Counted from the stretch's first letter, positions 1 through 8,955 are shown. The stretch: DNA of 64,000 nt from Ruaniaceae bacterium KH17 (GCA_900199505.1 FZQV01000009.1:1-64000), one strand, 5' to 3'. Notes: generated by a model from the sequence alone, not told the origin. Numbers and translations are program-made.

Positions 1-107
1 AAAACCACATTCGGATCCTCACCCACAAGACACGCCTTAATACGCGTCGAACCGAGTTCAATGCCGAGCGTCGCACGACCCAGCTCGATCGTCTCCGTCG
101 TTTTCAT
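1..107 (-). CDS. FGGY-family carbohydrate kinase, N-terminal fragment
   Basis: The gene runs off the left edge; only the first 35 codons are visible. The peptide begins MKTTETIELGRATLGIELGS and continues TRIKACLVGEDP, the phosphate-1 loop of the FGGY sugar-kinase fold (GIELGSTRIKA type). The family phosphorylates sugars such as ribulose or xylulose with ATP. It starts 14 bases after the ribitol dehydrogenase stop on the same strand and is the last visible gene of the pentitol operon. D-ribulose, the product of ribitol oxidation, is the natural candidate substrate, but that is inference from context; the substrate-determining part lies outside the window. Confidence 0.8.
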   Translation of the reverse strand, partial: MKTTETIELGRATLGIELGSTRIKACLVGEDPNVV

Positions 108-121
108 CTCGATCGTCGTCC

Positions 122-850
122 TTACAGGTCGAGGCTCGTCGGGAGAATCGTCAGATCGCGGATGACGATGTTGCGGGGACGACTCAGCATGAAAAGGACC
201 GCTTCGGCAACATCCGTCGGCTGCATCAGACTTCCTGCGGCGAGGGCCTCCTCCATCTTGGCCTTCGGCCAATCATCGATGAGGGCGGTGACCACTGGAC
301 CGGGCAGAACACACCCCACGCGAACCCCCTTGTCCAGCAGTTGCCTCCGCGTCGAATGAGCGAAGGCCTGGACGGCAAACTTGGAGGCCGTGTAGATAGG
401 CTCCCAGACCACCGGCACAACGCCTGAAATCGAGCTGGTGAACAAGATATCGCCGCTTCCACGCTCGACCATGTACGGAAGGACGGCTCGAACACAGCGG
501 AAGGCTGCGGCATTATTCAGCTGGAGCGCCCGTTCCCATTCATTGGGATCGCCATCCACTGCAGGGCCGCCGACGTACATACCAGCATTGACATGCAGCG
601 CATCCAGCGTGCCGGCGACCTCAAGAATACGGTCCAGCATTGCGTCCACTTGGTCGTTGTCCAGCAGATCGAGAGTGATTGTGCGCGCCTGTGGACCCAA
701 CTCCGCTTGGAGCTGCTCCAGCCGCTCAGAGTCACGATCGATGAGGACAGCGGTGGCGCCCTCGCGAAGCATGGTTCTGGCACACTCCAACCCGATTCCA
801 GATGCGGCTCCCGTGACCGCAACGATCTTGTCCTTCATGAGATTGGACAT
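122..850 (-). CDS. rbtD: ribitol 2-dehydrogenase (short-chain dehydrogenase)
   Basis: 242-residue classical SDR that should oxidise ribitol to D-ribulose with NAD+. Visible are the cofactor motif TGAASGIG near the N-terminus, NAG after strand 4, the catalytic Ser in FTSSISG, and YTASK with the catalytic Tyr and Lys. The stretches [26 protein letters not shown] and the end TILPTSLDL closely match what I recall of Klebsiella ribitol dehydrogenase, so I call it more narrowly than SDR. The start at 850 (MSNLMKDK) is chosen because AGGAG lies about seven bases upstream; the open frame extends to 952 without a ribosome site. It lies between a zinc dehydrogenase and an FGGY kinase, fitting a ribitol-to-ribulose-5-phosphate route. 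Confidence 0.85.
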   Translation of the reverse strand: MSNLMKDKIVAVTGAASGIGLECARTMLREGATAVLIDRDSERLEQLQAELGPQARTITLDLLDNDQVDAMLDRILEVAGTLDALHVNAGMYVGGPAVDGDPNEWERALQLNNAAAFRCVRAVLPYMVERGSGDILFTSSISGVVPVVWEPIYTASKFAVQAFAHSTRRQLLDKGVRVGCVLPGPVVTALIDDWPKAKMEEALAAGSLMQPTDVAEAVLFMLSRPRNIVIRDLTILPTSLDL

Positions 851-964
851 CCTTGTCTCCTGCACTAGTTCGATTAACTCAGACGTGTGGCGGCCCACCG
901 TAGGGCCCAGAGGCAGAGTGGCAAGCGGAGGAGTCCCACCACTCTGCCCCAAGAGGTATGTGAC

Positions 965-1981
965 TCAACCCCGAACGAGCACCTTGCCGCTGGTGAACTT
1001 GGCTGCCTGTGCAAATGCTTCAGCACCTTCGTCCAATGGGTAGATCGCTGAAACGATCTCGTCGGCCGGGATCCGATCTGCCATCGCGATCGCGGTCTCG
1101 ACATCGGCTTCGTTGTAGTTCGCACAACCCTGGATGCGGAGCTCCCAGTCCTGGATCCAGCCCATCGGAACCGGGTACTCTCCACTAGGCACACCTACGA
1201 TGCAAATCGTGGCGCCGTGGCGAACGAGCCGAGTCCACTGCTGTGCCGCTCTCGCATTCGTTACACAATCGAACAGTACGTCCGCACGGCCACCCAGCAG
1301 CCCAAGAACCTGCTCGTCAAAGTCTTCAGCTGAACCGTCCACTGCCCCTGTTGCGCCCAGCCGCACCGCACGATCTCGCTTCGACGCTTCCAAATCGGTT
1401 GCAACGATCGCGTCGGCTCCGGCCGCGCGAGCGGCGATCACCTGCAGCACACCAATCGTGCCAGCGCCGAGCACCACAACCTTCTTACCTTTCAGGTCTC
1501 CGGCGATCCGTGCCGCGTGGATTGGGGTAGCGAAGCACTCAATCAGGGCCGCCTGTTCATCGGTGACTGCATCGGAAATGGGATACACATAGTCGGCCGG
1601 AGCAACAAAGAACTCTGACATCGCGCCGGGAAGCTTCCCGGTGATGTCACACCCGATCCACCGCAGAGTCTGGCACGCGTTCGAGCGGTCTTCGAGACAT
1701 GGAATGCACTCGCCACACTTGATGTTGGGCTTGAGCATGATGCGCTGTCCGACCACGCTCTCATCCACGCCCTCGCCCACGGAATCGACGACGCCTGTCG
1801 CCTCGTGGCCAGGGACGTAAGGTGGCGCGAGGAATGCATGCTGACCGGCGACACCGTGAGTGTCCGATCCACAGATACCTGCGTAGATGGTGCGCACCCG
1901 CACCTCACCAACACTAGGCTCAGGGACCGCCACCTCGCGCACGACAACGTGGTTTAGTTCGTCCGCGAACACTTGCTTCAT
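965..1981 (-). CDS. zinc-dependent polyol/alcohol dehydrogenase (MDR family)
   Basis: 338-residue medium-chain dehydrogenase. Cys37 in GICGSD and His59-Glu60 in PGHEATG are the catalytic zinc ligands. Cys89, 92, 95 and 103 form the structural zinc site. VLGAGTIG is the nucleotide-binding turn, with DLE further on suggesting NAD preference. The family includes sorbitol, xylitol, L-iditol and threonine dehydrogenases; the exact substrate cannot be read. It sits in the pentitol operon, 41 bases after the permease and 114 bases before the ribitol dehydrogenase, so it probably oxidises a second polyol (for example xylitol or arabitol). Length is normal for the family. Confidence 0.85.
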   Translation of the reverse strand: MKQVFADELNHVVVREVAVPEPSVGEVRVRTIYAGICGSDTHGVAGQHAFLAPPYVPGHEATGVVDSVGEGVDESVVGQRIMLKPNIKCGECIPCLEDRSNACQTLRWIGCDITGKLPGAMSEFFVAPADYVYPISDAVTDEQAALIECFATPIHAARIAGDLKGKKVVVLGAGTIGVLQVIAARAAGADAIVATDLEASKRDRAVRLGATGAVDGSAEDFDEQVLGLLGGRADVLFDCVTNARAAQQWTRLVRHGATICIVGVPSGEYPVPMGWIQDWELRIQGCANYNEADVETAIAMADRIPADEIVSAIYPLDEGAEAFAQAAKFTSGKVLVRG

Positions 1982-2023
1982 TGTGTTTCTCCAATCTGTA
2001 ATTGTGACTGAACCACAGCGGTC

Positions 2024-3004
2024 CTAGTTGTCTCGGTTGCGCGATGCAATGATCACGGCAACGATGATGATGGCGCCTTTGATGACGCGCTGCGTATACG
2101 GGGAGACGCCAATAAAGTTGAGTCCACTACTCAGAACCGCAAGGGTGAGTGCGCCGATCAGGGTTCCCCAGATAATGCCCTTTCCTCCGGCGATCGAGGT
2201 GCCACCCAAGACGACCGCAGCGATCGCGTCGAGTTCGAACCCCGTACCGATGGCGGGCTGCCCGGAACTCATACGCGACGCAGCAATGGCGCCGCCCAGG
2301 GCGGCTGTGAAGCCGCTGATGACGAACGGCAGGGCCTTGAAGATCTTGACGTTGATACCCGACAGGCGAACCGCTTCCTCATTTCCGCCGAGCGCATAGA
2401 TGTAGCGGCCCACGGGGGTCCGGTTCAAGACGAGGAAGGCAAGAATGTAGAGGATCACGGTGATCACGAGCGGTGTGGGCAGTGGACCGATGTTGCCATT
2501 GCCAAGCCATGAGAATGACGCCGGGACGCCCGAGAGCGGGTACCCGCCGGTGTAGAGAAGTGCGAGGCCTCTCGTAATCTCCATCATTCCGAGCGATGCA
2601 ATAATGCCCGGCACCGCCAGGTAGGCGACAGTGGTACCCGTGACAAGGCCACAGATCCCACCAATGATCAGTCCCAAGAACACGGCGAGGAAGGGGTTCA
2701 TGTTGTTGTTCACCATGAACCCGGCCATCATGGTTCCCGAAAGTGCGACGACCGAGCCGACGGAGAGATCCACGCTTCCCTCAAGAATCACGAACGTCAT
2801 CCCGACGGCGATGATGGCATTAACTGACGCCTGACGCGTAATGTTTCCCAGGTTCTGCCACGAGAGGAAGTCGGGATTCAGGATCGACATCACGACGATC
2901 AGGAGCGCGAGGGCCGCCACAGTCAGTGTCAGCGAATTCCGAAGAAGATACGCGGTTCGAGATCCCCAGTTGGGGGACGACGTCATCGGGCTAGTCATTG
3001 ACAT
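2024..3004 (-). CDS. sugar/polyol ABC transporter permease (RbsC type)
   Basis: 326-residue very hydrophobic protein of the ribose-type (CUT2) permease family, with about ten membrane segments. Family landmarks include ITRQASVNAIIAVGMTFVIL, GSVDLSVGSV and a C-terminal IAGGKGIIWGTLIGA. It forms the channel for a solute delivered by the lipoprotein encoded upstream. The start at 3004 (MSMTSP) is chosen because GGAGGA lies upstream; it overlaps the ATPase stop by 14 bases, so the two are probably translationally coupled. A longer frame to 3076 lies wholly inside the ATPase gene and is unlikely. Confidence 0.9.
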   Translation of the reverse strand: MSMTSPMTSSPNWGSRTAYLLRNSLTLTVAALALLIVVMSILNPDFLSWQNLGNITRQASVNAIIAVGMTFVILEGSVDLSVGSVVALSGTMMAGFMVNNNMNPFLAVFLGLIIGGICGLVTGTTVAYLAVPGIIASLGMMEITRGLALLYTGGYPLSGVPASFSWLGNGNIGPLPTPLVITVILYILAFLVLNRTPVGRYIYALGGNEEAVRLSGINVKIFKALPFVISGFTAALGGAIAASRMSSGQPAIGTGFELDAIAAVVLGGTSIAGGKGIIWGTLIGALTLAVLSSGLNFIGVSPYTQRVIKGAIIIVAVIIASRNRDN

Positions 3005-4553
3005 GTGAGGTTCCTCCAGTCGCGTGAAGCATGACATTCTCGGCGTCAATCTCGGCGCCAGCAAGTTCGGCCGCAATTCGGCCGTTGTAAACGACGTAAA
3101 CTCGATCGCTCAGACCCAAGACTTCGGGGAGGTCTGAAGAGACAATGATGATCGATGTTCCGCTCTCACTCAGTTGACGGATGAGTCGATAAATCTCGTC
3201 TCGAGCGCCAATATCAATTCCGCGTGTTGGCTCATCGAAGATCAGTACGCGCGCCCCGGTGTTGAGCCATTTTGCCAAGACAACCTTCTGCTGGTTTCCA
3301 CCGGAAAGGTTCTTCACCTTCTGGTTGATCGTGGGGGCCTTTGTCCGCAAGTCCGCTACCGACTTCTCAACCATGCCCCGTTCGAGCTTGCCCTTGATAA
3401 GCCCGAAAAAGCTCGTGAGTTCCCGCACAACAGAGATTGTGCTGTTCTCCTTGACCGACATCCCGAGGATGAGTCCCTGCCTCTTTCTGTCTTCAGGGAT
3501 TAGTCCGAAACCGAGCTTGGTGGCAGTCTTCGGGCTATCAATCTTGACGGACTTGCCGTCGAGTTCCACGTCCTGGACGATGGTCTTATCGGCGCCGATC
3601 AGCGCTCGGATGATCTCAGTCCTTCCGGAACCAACCACGCCTGCGAACCCGATAATCTCACCCGGCCGAAGCTCGAACTTCACCGCGGAGATCTTCGAGG
3701 TCGTGAGATCGTTGACCACCAAGAATGGGTCCGCGTCGATCGGAGTCACCCGCGGTGGGAACTCGGCGATGACTTCGCGCCCCACCATCATCTTGATCAT
3801 CTCGCCCTGGGAGGTGGTCGACGTGTCCCTGGTCCCGATGTACTGGCCATCACGGAGCACGGAGAACCGATCCGACAGTGTGTAGATCTCGTCGAGGTGA
3901 TGGGAAATGTAGAGAATCGTTGTGCCCTCATCGCGCAGCCTGAAGATCAGCTTGAAGAGACTGTCAACTTCGTTTCCGGTCAGCGCGGCTGTCGGTTCGT
4001 CGAAGATGAGGATGTCCTTCTTGTCGACTGTTGCCTTCGCAATCTCAATCAGCTGCTGTTCGGCGACACTGAGGTGATTGACCGGAATCTTGACATCAAT
4101 CTCGGCGTCAAGTTGTGCGAGCAGCTCACGCGCGCGCGTTGCCATCGCCTTCCGCGACGAGAGGCCCGCCTTCTGCAATTCGCGGCCGAGGTAGATGTTC
4201 TCGTATGCGTTGAGGTACGGGACAAGGCTGAACTCCTGATTAATGATGCCGATTCCGTAGGTTTCGGAAGCATCCTGGGGCCCGGAGATCTTGGCCTCTT
4301 CGCCATTGATCAGCAGCCTCCCGTTCGTGGGGAGGTACTGCCCAGAAAGAATCTTCATCAGCGTCGACTTACCCGCGCCATTCTCTCCGACGATCGCGTG
4401 AATCTCTCGTCGCCGAATCGAGAGGTTCACGTTGTCAAGCGCTCGGACGCCAGAGAAGGACATGCCGATGTCATGCGTTTCGATGGCGTAATCGTCTGTC
4501 GCCAACGAAGCGGCAGTTTCTCGGACAGTCGGAAGCTCTTCGCTCATTCCCAC
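2991..4553 (-). CDS. sugar/polyol ABC transporter ATP-binding protein (RbsA/MglA type)
   Basis: 520-residue protein with two tandem ABC domains, the form used by CUT2 transporters. Domain 1 has Walker A GENGAGKST, signature LSVAEQQL and Walker B ILIFDEPTAAL. Domain 2 has the usual degenerate Walker A (GVVGSGRTEI), LSGGNQQKVVLAKWL and VLIFDEPTRGID. It powers uptake of the operon's polyol or pentose. The frame starts with GTG at 4553 and has an ATG two codons later at 4547; both are preceded by a purine-rich stretch and the choice is open. It follows the binding-protein gene by 161 bases that contain a strong stem-loop. Confidence 0.92.
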   Translation of the reverse strand: MGMSEELPTVRETAASLATDDYAIETHDIGMSFSGVRALDNVNLSIRRREIHAIVGENGAGKSTLMKILSGQYLPTNGRLLINGEEAKISGPQDASETYGIGIINQEFSLVPYLNAYENIYLGRELQKAGLSSRKAMATRARELLAQLDAEIDVKIPVNHLSVAEQQLIEIAKATVDKKDILIFDEPTAALTGNEVDSLFKLIFRLRDEGTTILYISHHLDEIYTLSDRFSVLRDGQYIGTRDTSTTSQGEMIKMMVGREVIAEFPPRVTPIDADPFLVVNDLTTSKISAVKFELRPGEIIGFAGVVGSGRTEIIRALIGADKTIVQDVELDGKSVKIDSPKTATKLGFGLIPEDRKRQGLILGMSVKENSTISVVRELTSFFGLIKGKLERGMVEKSVADLRTKAPTINQKVKNLSGGNQQKVVLAKWLNTGARVLIFDEPTRGIDIGARDEIYRLIRQLSESGTSIIIVSSDLPEVLGLSDRVYVVYNGRIAAELAGAEIDAENVMLHATGGTSHVND

Positions 4554-4660
4554 TCAGCCTCTCTCGTGCTCTCTCACGGTGCGCATCTCAACTCGATATG
4601 ACGACATGCTCGAGCCCTCGAAAGCACCTAGCTCTGGCAACGTCACTACCTGTGCACGTG

Positions 4661-4696
4661 ATGCGCGCGGATCGAATGCACCCGATCCGCGCGCAT
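4661..4696 (-). terminator. intra-operon stem-loop between binding protein and ATPase
   Basis: A perfect 14-bp inverted repeat (ATGCGCGCGGATCG and its complement) with an 8-base loop lies 19 bases after the binding-protein stop codon and 108 bases before the ATPase start. There is no following U-run. Stem-loops in this position are known to protect or partly terminate the transcript so that binding protein is made in excess over the membrane components; that role is inferred here. Confidence 0.7.
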
Positions 4697-4714
4697 CCGC
4701 GCGGTCATCGGAAA

Positions 4715-5692
4715 CTACCAGCTGAAGTCCGCAGCATTGCTCTGCACCACTGAGTGCACATCGACGGGCACGACCTCGGGGACAACGGTCGCTCCCCAGT
4801 ACTTCGCGAGCGCCATGCCAAGACCGATCCGCACCTGGTCGCGTGGGAACTGGGCGCTGGTCTGCTTGAAGGCTCCACCCTCAGCAATCGCCGCGACCGC
4901 CTCGGGGGCGCCGTCAACGCTGTAGATCAAGGTGTCCGAACCCGAGGCCTGGACGGCGGCCAATGCGCCCATCGAGCCCGTGTAGTTCACTGAGAAGATT
5001 GCAGCCAGGTCCTTGTTGGCCGACAGCATGTTCTCGACCACGCCGAGAGCGATGTCACGCTCCTGCTTGCCATTCTGGATGTCGACGATCTCGATGCCCG
5101 GCGCCTCTGCGACGGCATCCTTGAATCCAGCCACGCGGTCAAGGATCGGCGTCACCGGGATGCCATCAAGGATTGCGACCTTTCCTTCACCGTTCAGGTC
5201 CTCGATCATCTGCTGTCCAGACATGTATCCGGCGTCGTAGTTCTTCGAGCCGACGAAGGTGTCCACTGGACCGTCGGCTTGAGCGTCGATCGCAACGATG
5301 ATCACGCCTGCGTCATGCGCGGTCTGCATCGCACCCGCAATGCCAGCGGTATCTGCCGGGTTGATCAGAAGGATGTCGATTCCCTGCTGAATCATGTCTT
5401 CTACCTGGCTGATCTGCTTCGCAACATCGTGGGACGCGTCCGTCTCGATGTGTTTGGCGCCGATCGACTCAGCCGCCTCAACGAAGGCTTCCTGCATCAC
5501 AACGAAGTACTCGTTGTTCATCTCCTGGAACGCCATGCCGATGGTGAGTTCGCTGTTACTGGTGGCGCCGCCACCACCCGCATCGGTTGCGTCCCCTGTA
5601 GAACCGCCACCTGCGTCACCATTCGAACATGCGCTCAGCACCAGTGCAGACGCCGCGATAGCGGACAGGATTCCCGCTGCCTTCTTATTCAT
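4715..5692 (-). CDS. sugar/polyol ABC transporter substrate-binding lipoprotein
   Basis: 325 residues. The N-terminus has basic residues, a hydrophobic stretch and the lipobox LSAC, followed by a Gly/Ser/Thr-rich linker, so it is a membrane-anchored lipoprotein outside the cytoplasmic membrane. The body is a type I periplasmic-binding fold of the ribose/galactose class (IGMAFQEMNNEYFVVMQEA at the start of the domain, LLINPADTAG, DGIPVTPILDRVAGF). The start at 5692 (MNKKAAG) is preceded by AAGGAG at six bases. It is the first gene of the pentitol operon; because the neighbouring dehydrogenase is a ribitol-type enzyme, ribitol or a related pentitol is the likely ligand. Confidence 0.88.
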   Translation of the reverse strand: MNKKAAGILSAIAASALVLSACSNGDAGGGSTGDATDAGGGGATSNSELTIGMAFQEMNNEYFVVMQEAFVEAAESIGAKHIETDASHDVAKQISQVEDMIQQGIDILLINPADTAGIAGAMQTAHDAGVIIVAIDAQADGPVDTFVGSKNYDAGYMSGQQMIEDLNGEGKVAILDGIPVTPILDRVAGFKDAVAEAPGIEIVDIQNGKQERDIALGVVENMLSANKDLAAIFSVNYTGSMGALAAVQASGSDTLIYSVDGAPEAVAAIAEGGAFKQTSAQFPRDQVRIGLGMALAKYWGATVVPEVVPVDVHSVVQSNAADFSW

Positions 5693-6085
5693 TCCTATCT
5701 CCTTCGATATCACTTGCGTGGTGTGCCGGAACAGCAATGGTGCTGCGCCTCGACGCAGCCGTTCGAGGTCCGTTCCCCGAGATGAGTGGCTCCTACGCCA
5801 CTACCAAGCACTTGTGCCAACGGATAGATCCTGACACGTCAAAGGACTTCTTGCAAGTCATTTTATAAAATCGTAATATAGAAGTTGCTTGGGGCCAAGC
5901 TGGAGCTATCTCCTTACCGATACACCCTTCCACCCGAACACCCTCAAGCTCAACGGTTATCCTGAACGGATGGCGCCCCGCAGTGATGAGAGGGAAGAAA
6001 CGTTGGCTGCATCTCAGGAAGTTCGGCCCCACCCACCACTGTCTCGATCGCCCGGCTCTCACACGCAGGCGGAGAGTGGTCAGCC
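5693..6085. promoter_or_regulatory. divergent control region of the pentitol operon and ROK regulator
   Basis: About 390 bases between the divergent binding-protein and ROK genes without a credible gene. The central part (5856-5883) is strikingly AT-rich for this genome and contains the perfect 12-bp palindrome ATTTTATAAAAT at 5860-5871, next to -10-like TATATT/TATAAA words on the minus strand. ROK repressors bind AT-rich palindromes, so this is the best operator candidate. An open frame on the minus strand (5793-6062) has no family resemblance and is disregarded. Confidence 0.5.
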
Positions 6086-7252
6086 GTGAGCGCGACCCCC
6101 GGGATCACTGGCCGCACACAGCGAGAGGTCTTCGACTACATCAGGTTCAACGCGCCCGTCACGAAGAACGAGATCGTGCAGGAACTCGATCTCTCCCTTC
6201 CCACCGTGCAGAAGTACCTGAACCACTTCATCAATGAGGGATGGATTGTGAAGGGAGACACGCTGCCGTCACGAGGCGGCCGTTCGCCTCGAACCTTTCT
6301 CATGAATCAGAATGGTCGCATCGCTGTGGGCGTGGACATTACTCGTGACGGAGTCGCGTCCGTCATCGTGAATCTCGAACGCAAAGTCGTGTACAAGTCC
6401 ACCATCGAGGCCTACTACGAACGGAGCGAACCATACCTCGCGATGGTGGGCCGGCATGTGGAAGAAACCGTCACCCGCTCGGGTGTCGATCGTTCGCGCA
6501 TCCTCGGCGTCGGATTCGGCATGCCTGGTTTGGTCAGCCGCCAGACTGAGACCGTAACGTACGGTGGCGTCATCGACAACCTCGGGTTGTCACATGAGGA
6601 TTTCGAGCGGCACATCAGCTTCCCTGCACACCTGGTTCACGATGTCGACGCAGCGGCGCTTTCCGAATTCTGGCCGCAAGGAGCATTCGAAAACGCCGTG
6701 TACATGAACATCTCCAGGACGCTCGGTGGCTCGGTTCTCATCAACGGGTCCCTCTACTGGGGAGATGGCTCATATGCCGGCGAGATTGGACATATCTCGC
6801 TTCACGCGGGCGGACTCAAGTGCTACTGCGGGAATTACGGGTGTATGGACCCTTACTGCAGCACCAAGGTGCTCGCGCGCCACACTGGCGGCTCACTCAC
6901 CGCATTCTTCGACGCGCTCGCCGCGAATGAGACCACCATCCGACGGGTGTGGTCGGGATATCTCGCGGACCTTTCTCGCGCCATTCTCAACGTTCGGATG
7001 CTATTTGGTTGCACCGTAATCATCGGGGGGGAACTGGGCACGCACGTGGGACCGTATCTCGACGAAATCCGGTTGGCGGTGGACAAGTTGAGCTTCTACA
7101 ACCCGAACGCTCATGAATACCTCTTCACGAGCACGTATACGAATGAGCCGGTCGCAACGGGTGCGGCACTCTACTTCATCGACGAGTTCTTCTCCAGCCT
7201 CGGAAGCGCGGGCAGCCGCCGCTGGCCAACCACCCATACGACAAGAACGTAG
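6086..7252 (+). CDS. ROK-family transcriptional regulator
   Basis: 388 residues. The N-terminal winged helix (about residues 5-65, TQREVFDYIRFNAPVTKNEI and LPTVQKYLNHF) binds DNA. The remainder is a ROK sugar-kinase-like domain with GVDITRDG, LGVGFGMPGLV and the zinc-binding cluster in which His of GEIGHI is followed by CYCGNYGCMDPYCS. GTG at 6086 is the start, with GGAGA about ten bases upstream. It is transcribed divergently from the pentitol operon, so it most likely represses that operon and is released by a pathway sugar or sugar phosphate. Whether the kinase-like domain is catalytic cannot be judged. Confidence 0.88.
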   Translation: MSATPGITGRTQREVFDYIRFNAPVTKNEIVQELDLSLPTVQKYLNHFINEGWIVKGDTLPSRGGRSPRTFLMNQNGRIAVGVDITRDGVASVIVNLERKVVYKSTIEAYYERSEPYLAMVGRHVEETVTRSGVDRSRILGVGFGMPGLVSRQTETVTYGGVIDNLGLSHEDFERHISFPAHLVHDVDAAALSEFWPQGAFENAVYMNISRTLGGSVLINGSLYWGDGSYAGEIGHISLHAGGLKCYCGNYGCMDPYCSTKVLARHTGGSLTAFFDALAANETTIRRVWSGYLADLSRAILNVRMLFGCTVIIGGELGTHVGPYLDEIRLAVDKLSFYNPNAHEYLFTSTYTNEPVATGAALYFIDEFFSSLGSAGSRRWPTTHTTRT

Positions 7253-7331
7253 CACGCGGGTGCCGGGTCTCGTCTCGGCTACGCCTCGCTCGACCCTCGA
7301 GAGTCTCGGCCGGCGCCCCCGCGCATAGCGA

Positions 7332-7361
7332 GGGGGCCAGCTCACGAATGAGCCGGCCCCC
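7332..7361. terminator. bidirectional stem-loop between ROK gene and rplI
   Basis: GGGGGCC, a mismatch and GCTCA pair with TGAGC, a mismatch and GGCCCCC around a CGAA loop, between two converging genes (ROK stop 7252, rplI stop 7375). It can serve as a terminator for both; no long U-run is present. Confidence 0.7.
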
Positions 7362-7374
7362 TTGCGCGTATGGG

Positions 7375-7824
7375 TTACTTGCCCGGGCGTACCTTCACGG
7401 CCACCTTGGCGTCCACCTCGTCGTGCAGGCGCACGACCACGTCGTAGTCACCAACAGCCTTGATCGGCTGCGCGATCTGAACGCGGCGCTTGTCCACGTT
7501 CACCTTGCGCTCGGCCAGGGCCGCGGCGACGTCCGTGGCGGTCACGGCGCCAAACAGGCGGCCAGACTCGCCGGCGCGGACGCGCAGCACGATGGCGTCG
7601 CCGCCCTGCAGCTCGTCACGCAGCGCGCGGGCGTCGTCAATCGAAGCGATCTCGCGGGCCTTGCGGGCCGCCTTCATCTGCTCGATCTGGCGGCCGGCGC
7701 CCTTGGTCCACGGGGTGGCAAAGCCACGCGGGATGAGGTAGTTACGGGCGTAGCCGTCCTTGACCTCGACGATGTCGCCGGCCGCGCCGAGCGCGTCCAC
7801 TTCCTGGGTGAGAATGAGCTTCAT
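7375..7824 (-). CDS. rplI: 50S ribosomal protein L9
   Basis: 149 residues. The N-terminal rRNA-binding domain (MKLILTQEVDALGAAGDIVE, DGYARNYLIPRGFA) is followed by a connecting helix and the C-terminal domain. It binds 23S rRNA near the L1 stalk and helps maintain reading frame. It is the last gene of rpsF-ssb-rpsR-rplI, 11 bases after rpsR. Confidence 0.97.
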   Translation of the reverse strand: MKLILTQEVDALGAAGDIVEVKDGYARNYLIPRGFATPWTKGAGRQIEQMKAARKAREIASIDDARALRDELQGGDAIVLRVRAGESGRLFGAVTATDVAAALAERKVNVDKRRVQIAQPIKAVGDYDVVVRLHDEVDAKVAVKVRPGK

Positions 7825-7835
7825 GTCTTCTCTCC

Positions 7836-8066
7836 TTAGCGAGCCGAGCTCGAGTAGGGCAGAAGCGCCATCTCGCGGGCGTTCTTCACGGCCTTCGCGA
7901 TCTTGCGCTGATCCTGAACGCTCGCACCGGTCACGCGGCGGGCGCGGATCTTGCCGCGGTCCGAGATGAACTTGCGAAGCGTCGAAATGTCCTTGTAATC
8001 AACGTGAATCGGCACCTTGATCGGTGCAACGGGCTTCACGGGCTTGCGAATCTCTCGCCGTGCCAT
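7836..8066 (-). CDS. rpsR: 30S ribosomal protein S18 (cysteine-free form)
   Basis: 76 residues with the S18 signature [18 protein letters not shown] and [22 protein letters not shown]18 pairs with S6 on the platform of the small subunit. The N-terminal part reads [16 protein letters not shown] and has no cysteine at all, whereas many actinobacterial S18 proteins carry a CxxC zinc ribbon there; this is therefore the zinc-independent type. It lies between ssb (53-base gap) and rplI (11-base gap). Confidence 0.96.
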   Translation of the reverse strand: MARREIRKPVKPVAPIKVPIHVDYKDISTLRKFISDRGKIRARRVTGASVQDQRKIAKAVKNAREMALLPYSSSAR

Positions 8067-8119
8067 GGTGTCTCCTTAAAAAGTCTGTGTGCTGGACGAC
8101 GGCTGCGCCGTCGGAATAT

Positions 8120-8659
8120 CTAGAACGGGGGCTCGTCAGTGAAGTTGGTGCCGGTGGTCGCCCACGGGTCATCGGCCTGCCCGCCCGAAGGGGCGCCGTA
8201 GTTACCCTGCGAGCCGCCACCTTGGTGGCCGCCCTGCTGGCCGCCGCCGTAACCACCCTGGCCGCCGCCAGAGAAGTTGCCGCCGCCACCACCGCGCTGG
8301 GCGCGGGTGACCTTGGCCGAGGCGTAACGGAGCGAGGGACCAACCTCATCAACCTGAAGCTCGACGACGGTCTGGCGCTGGCCGTCCCGGTTCTCGTAGC
8401 TACGCTGAGTGAGCCGGCCGCTGACGATCACGCGGGTCCCCTTAGTGAGGGACTCGGCGACGTTCTCCGCCGCCTCGCGCCAAATCGAGCAGCGCATGAA
8501 CAGCGTGTCGCCGTCCTTCCACTCGTTCGCCTGGCGGTCGAAGGTACGCGGCGTCGAGGCAACGGTGAAGTTAGCGACCGCCGCGCCGGATGCCGTGAAA
8601 CGGAGTTCAGGGTCAGCAGTCAGGTTCCCCACGACTGTGATGATCGTGTCGCCTGCCAT
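8120..8659 (-). CDS. ssb: single-stranded DNA-binding protein
   Basis: 179 residues. The OB-fold domain (about 1-115; [35 protein letters not shown]) binds single-stranded DNA as a tetramer. A glycine/glutamine-rich linker (about 120-160) follows, and the tail ends DEPPF, the acidic tip through which SSB recruits replication and repair partners. It starts five bases after the rpsF stop in the usual ribosomal-ssb operon. Confidence 0.97.
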   Translation of the reverse strand: MAGDTIITVVGNLTADPELRFTASGAAVANFTVASTPRTFDRQANEWKDGDTLFMRCSIWREAAENVAESLTKGTRVIVSGRLTQRSYENRDGQRQTVVELQVDEVGPSLRYASAKVTRAQRGGGGGNFSGGGQGGYGGGQQGGHQGGGSQGNYGAPSGGQADDPWATTGTNFTDEPPF

Positions 8660-8664
8660 CGTAG

Positions 8665-8955
8665 TTACTTCGCGTCCGGGCGCAGCAGCTTCGTGCGAAG
8701 CACGGACTCGGACAGAGTCAGCTGGCGGTCGAGCTCCTTGGCGTCCTCCGGCGTCGTGGTCATGTTGACGACGGCGTAGTAGCCTTCCGAGCGCTTCTTG
8801 ATGTCGTATGCGAGGCGGCGCTTGCCCCAGATGTCGACGTTGTCAATCGTCCCGCCACCCTTGGTGATCACGGTGAGGAACTTGTCCAGCGACGGTGCGA
8901 GCGTGCGCTCGTCAATCTCGGGGTCGAGAATCACCATCAGTTCATATGCACGCAT
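8665..8955 (-). CDS. rpsF: 30S ribosomal protein S6
   Basis: 96 residues, [20 protein letters not shown] with the RNP-like strands of S6 ([20 protein letters not shown]). It binds S18 and 16S rRNA. It is the first gene of the rpsF-ssb-rpsR-rplI operon, so the operon promoter must lie in the 167 bases between it and the penicillin-binding protein gene. Confidence 0.96.
   Translation of the reverse strand: MRAYELMVILDPEIDERTLAPSLDKFLTVITKGGGTIDNVDIWGKRRLAYDIKKRSEGYYAVVNMTTTPEDAKELDRQLTLSESVLRTKLLRPDAK

Noticed and set aside
5793-6062. 89-codon minus-strand frame in the ROK/operon control region
   Set aside because: No ribosome site, no family, and it covers the AT-rich promoter core.
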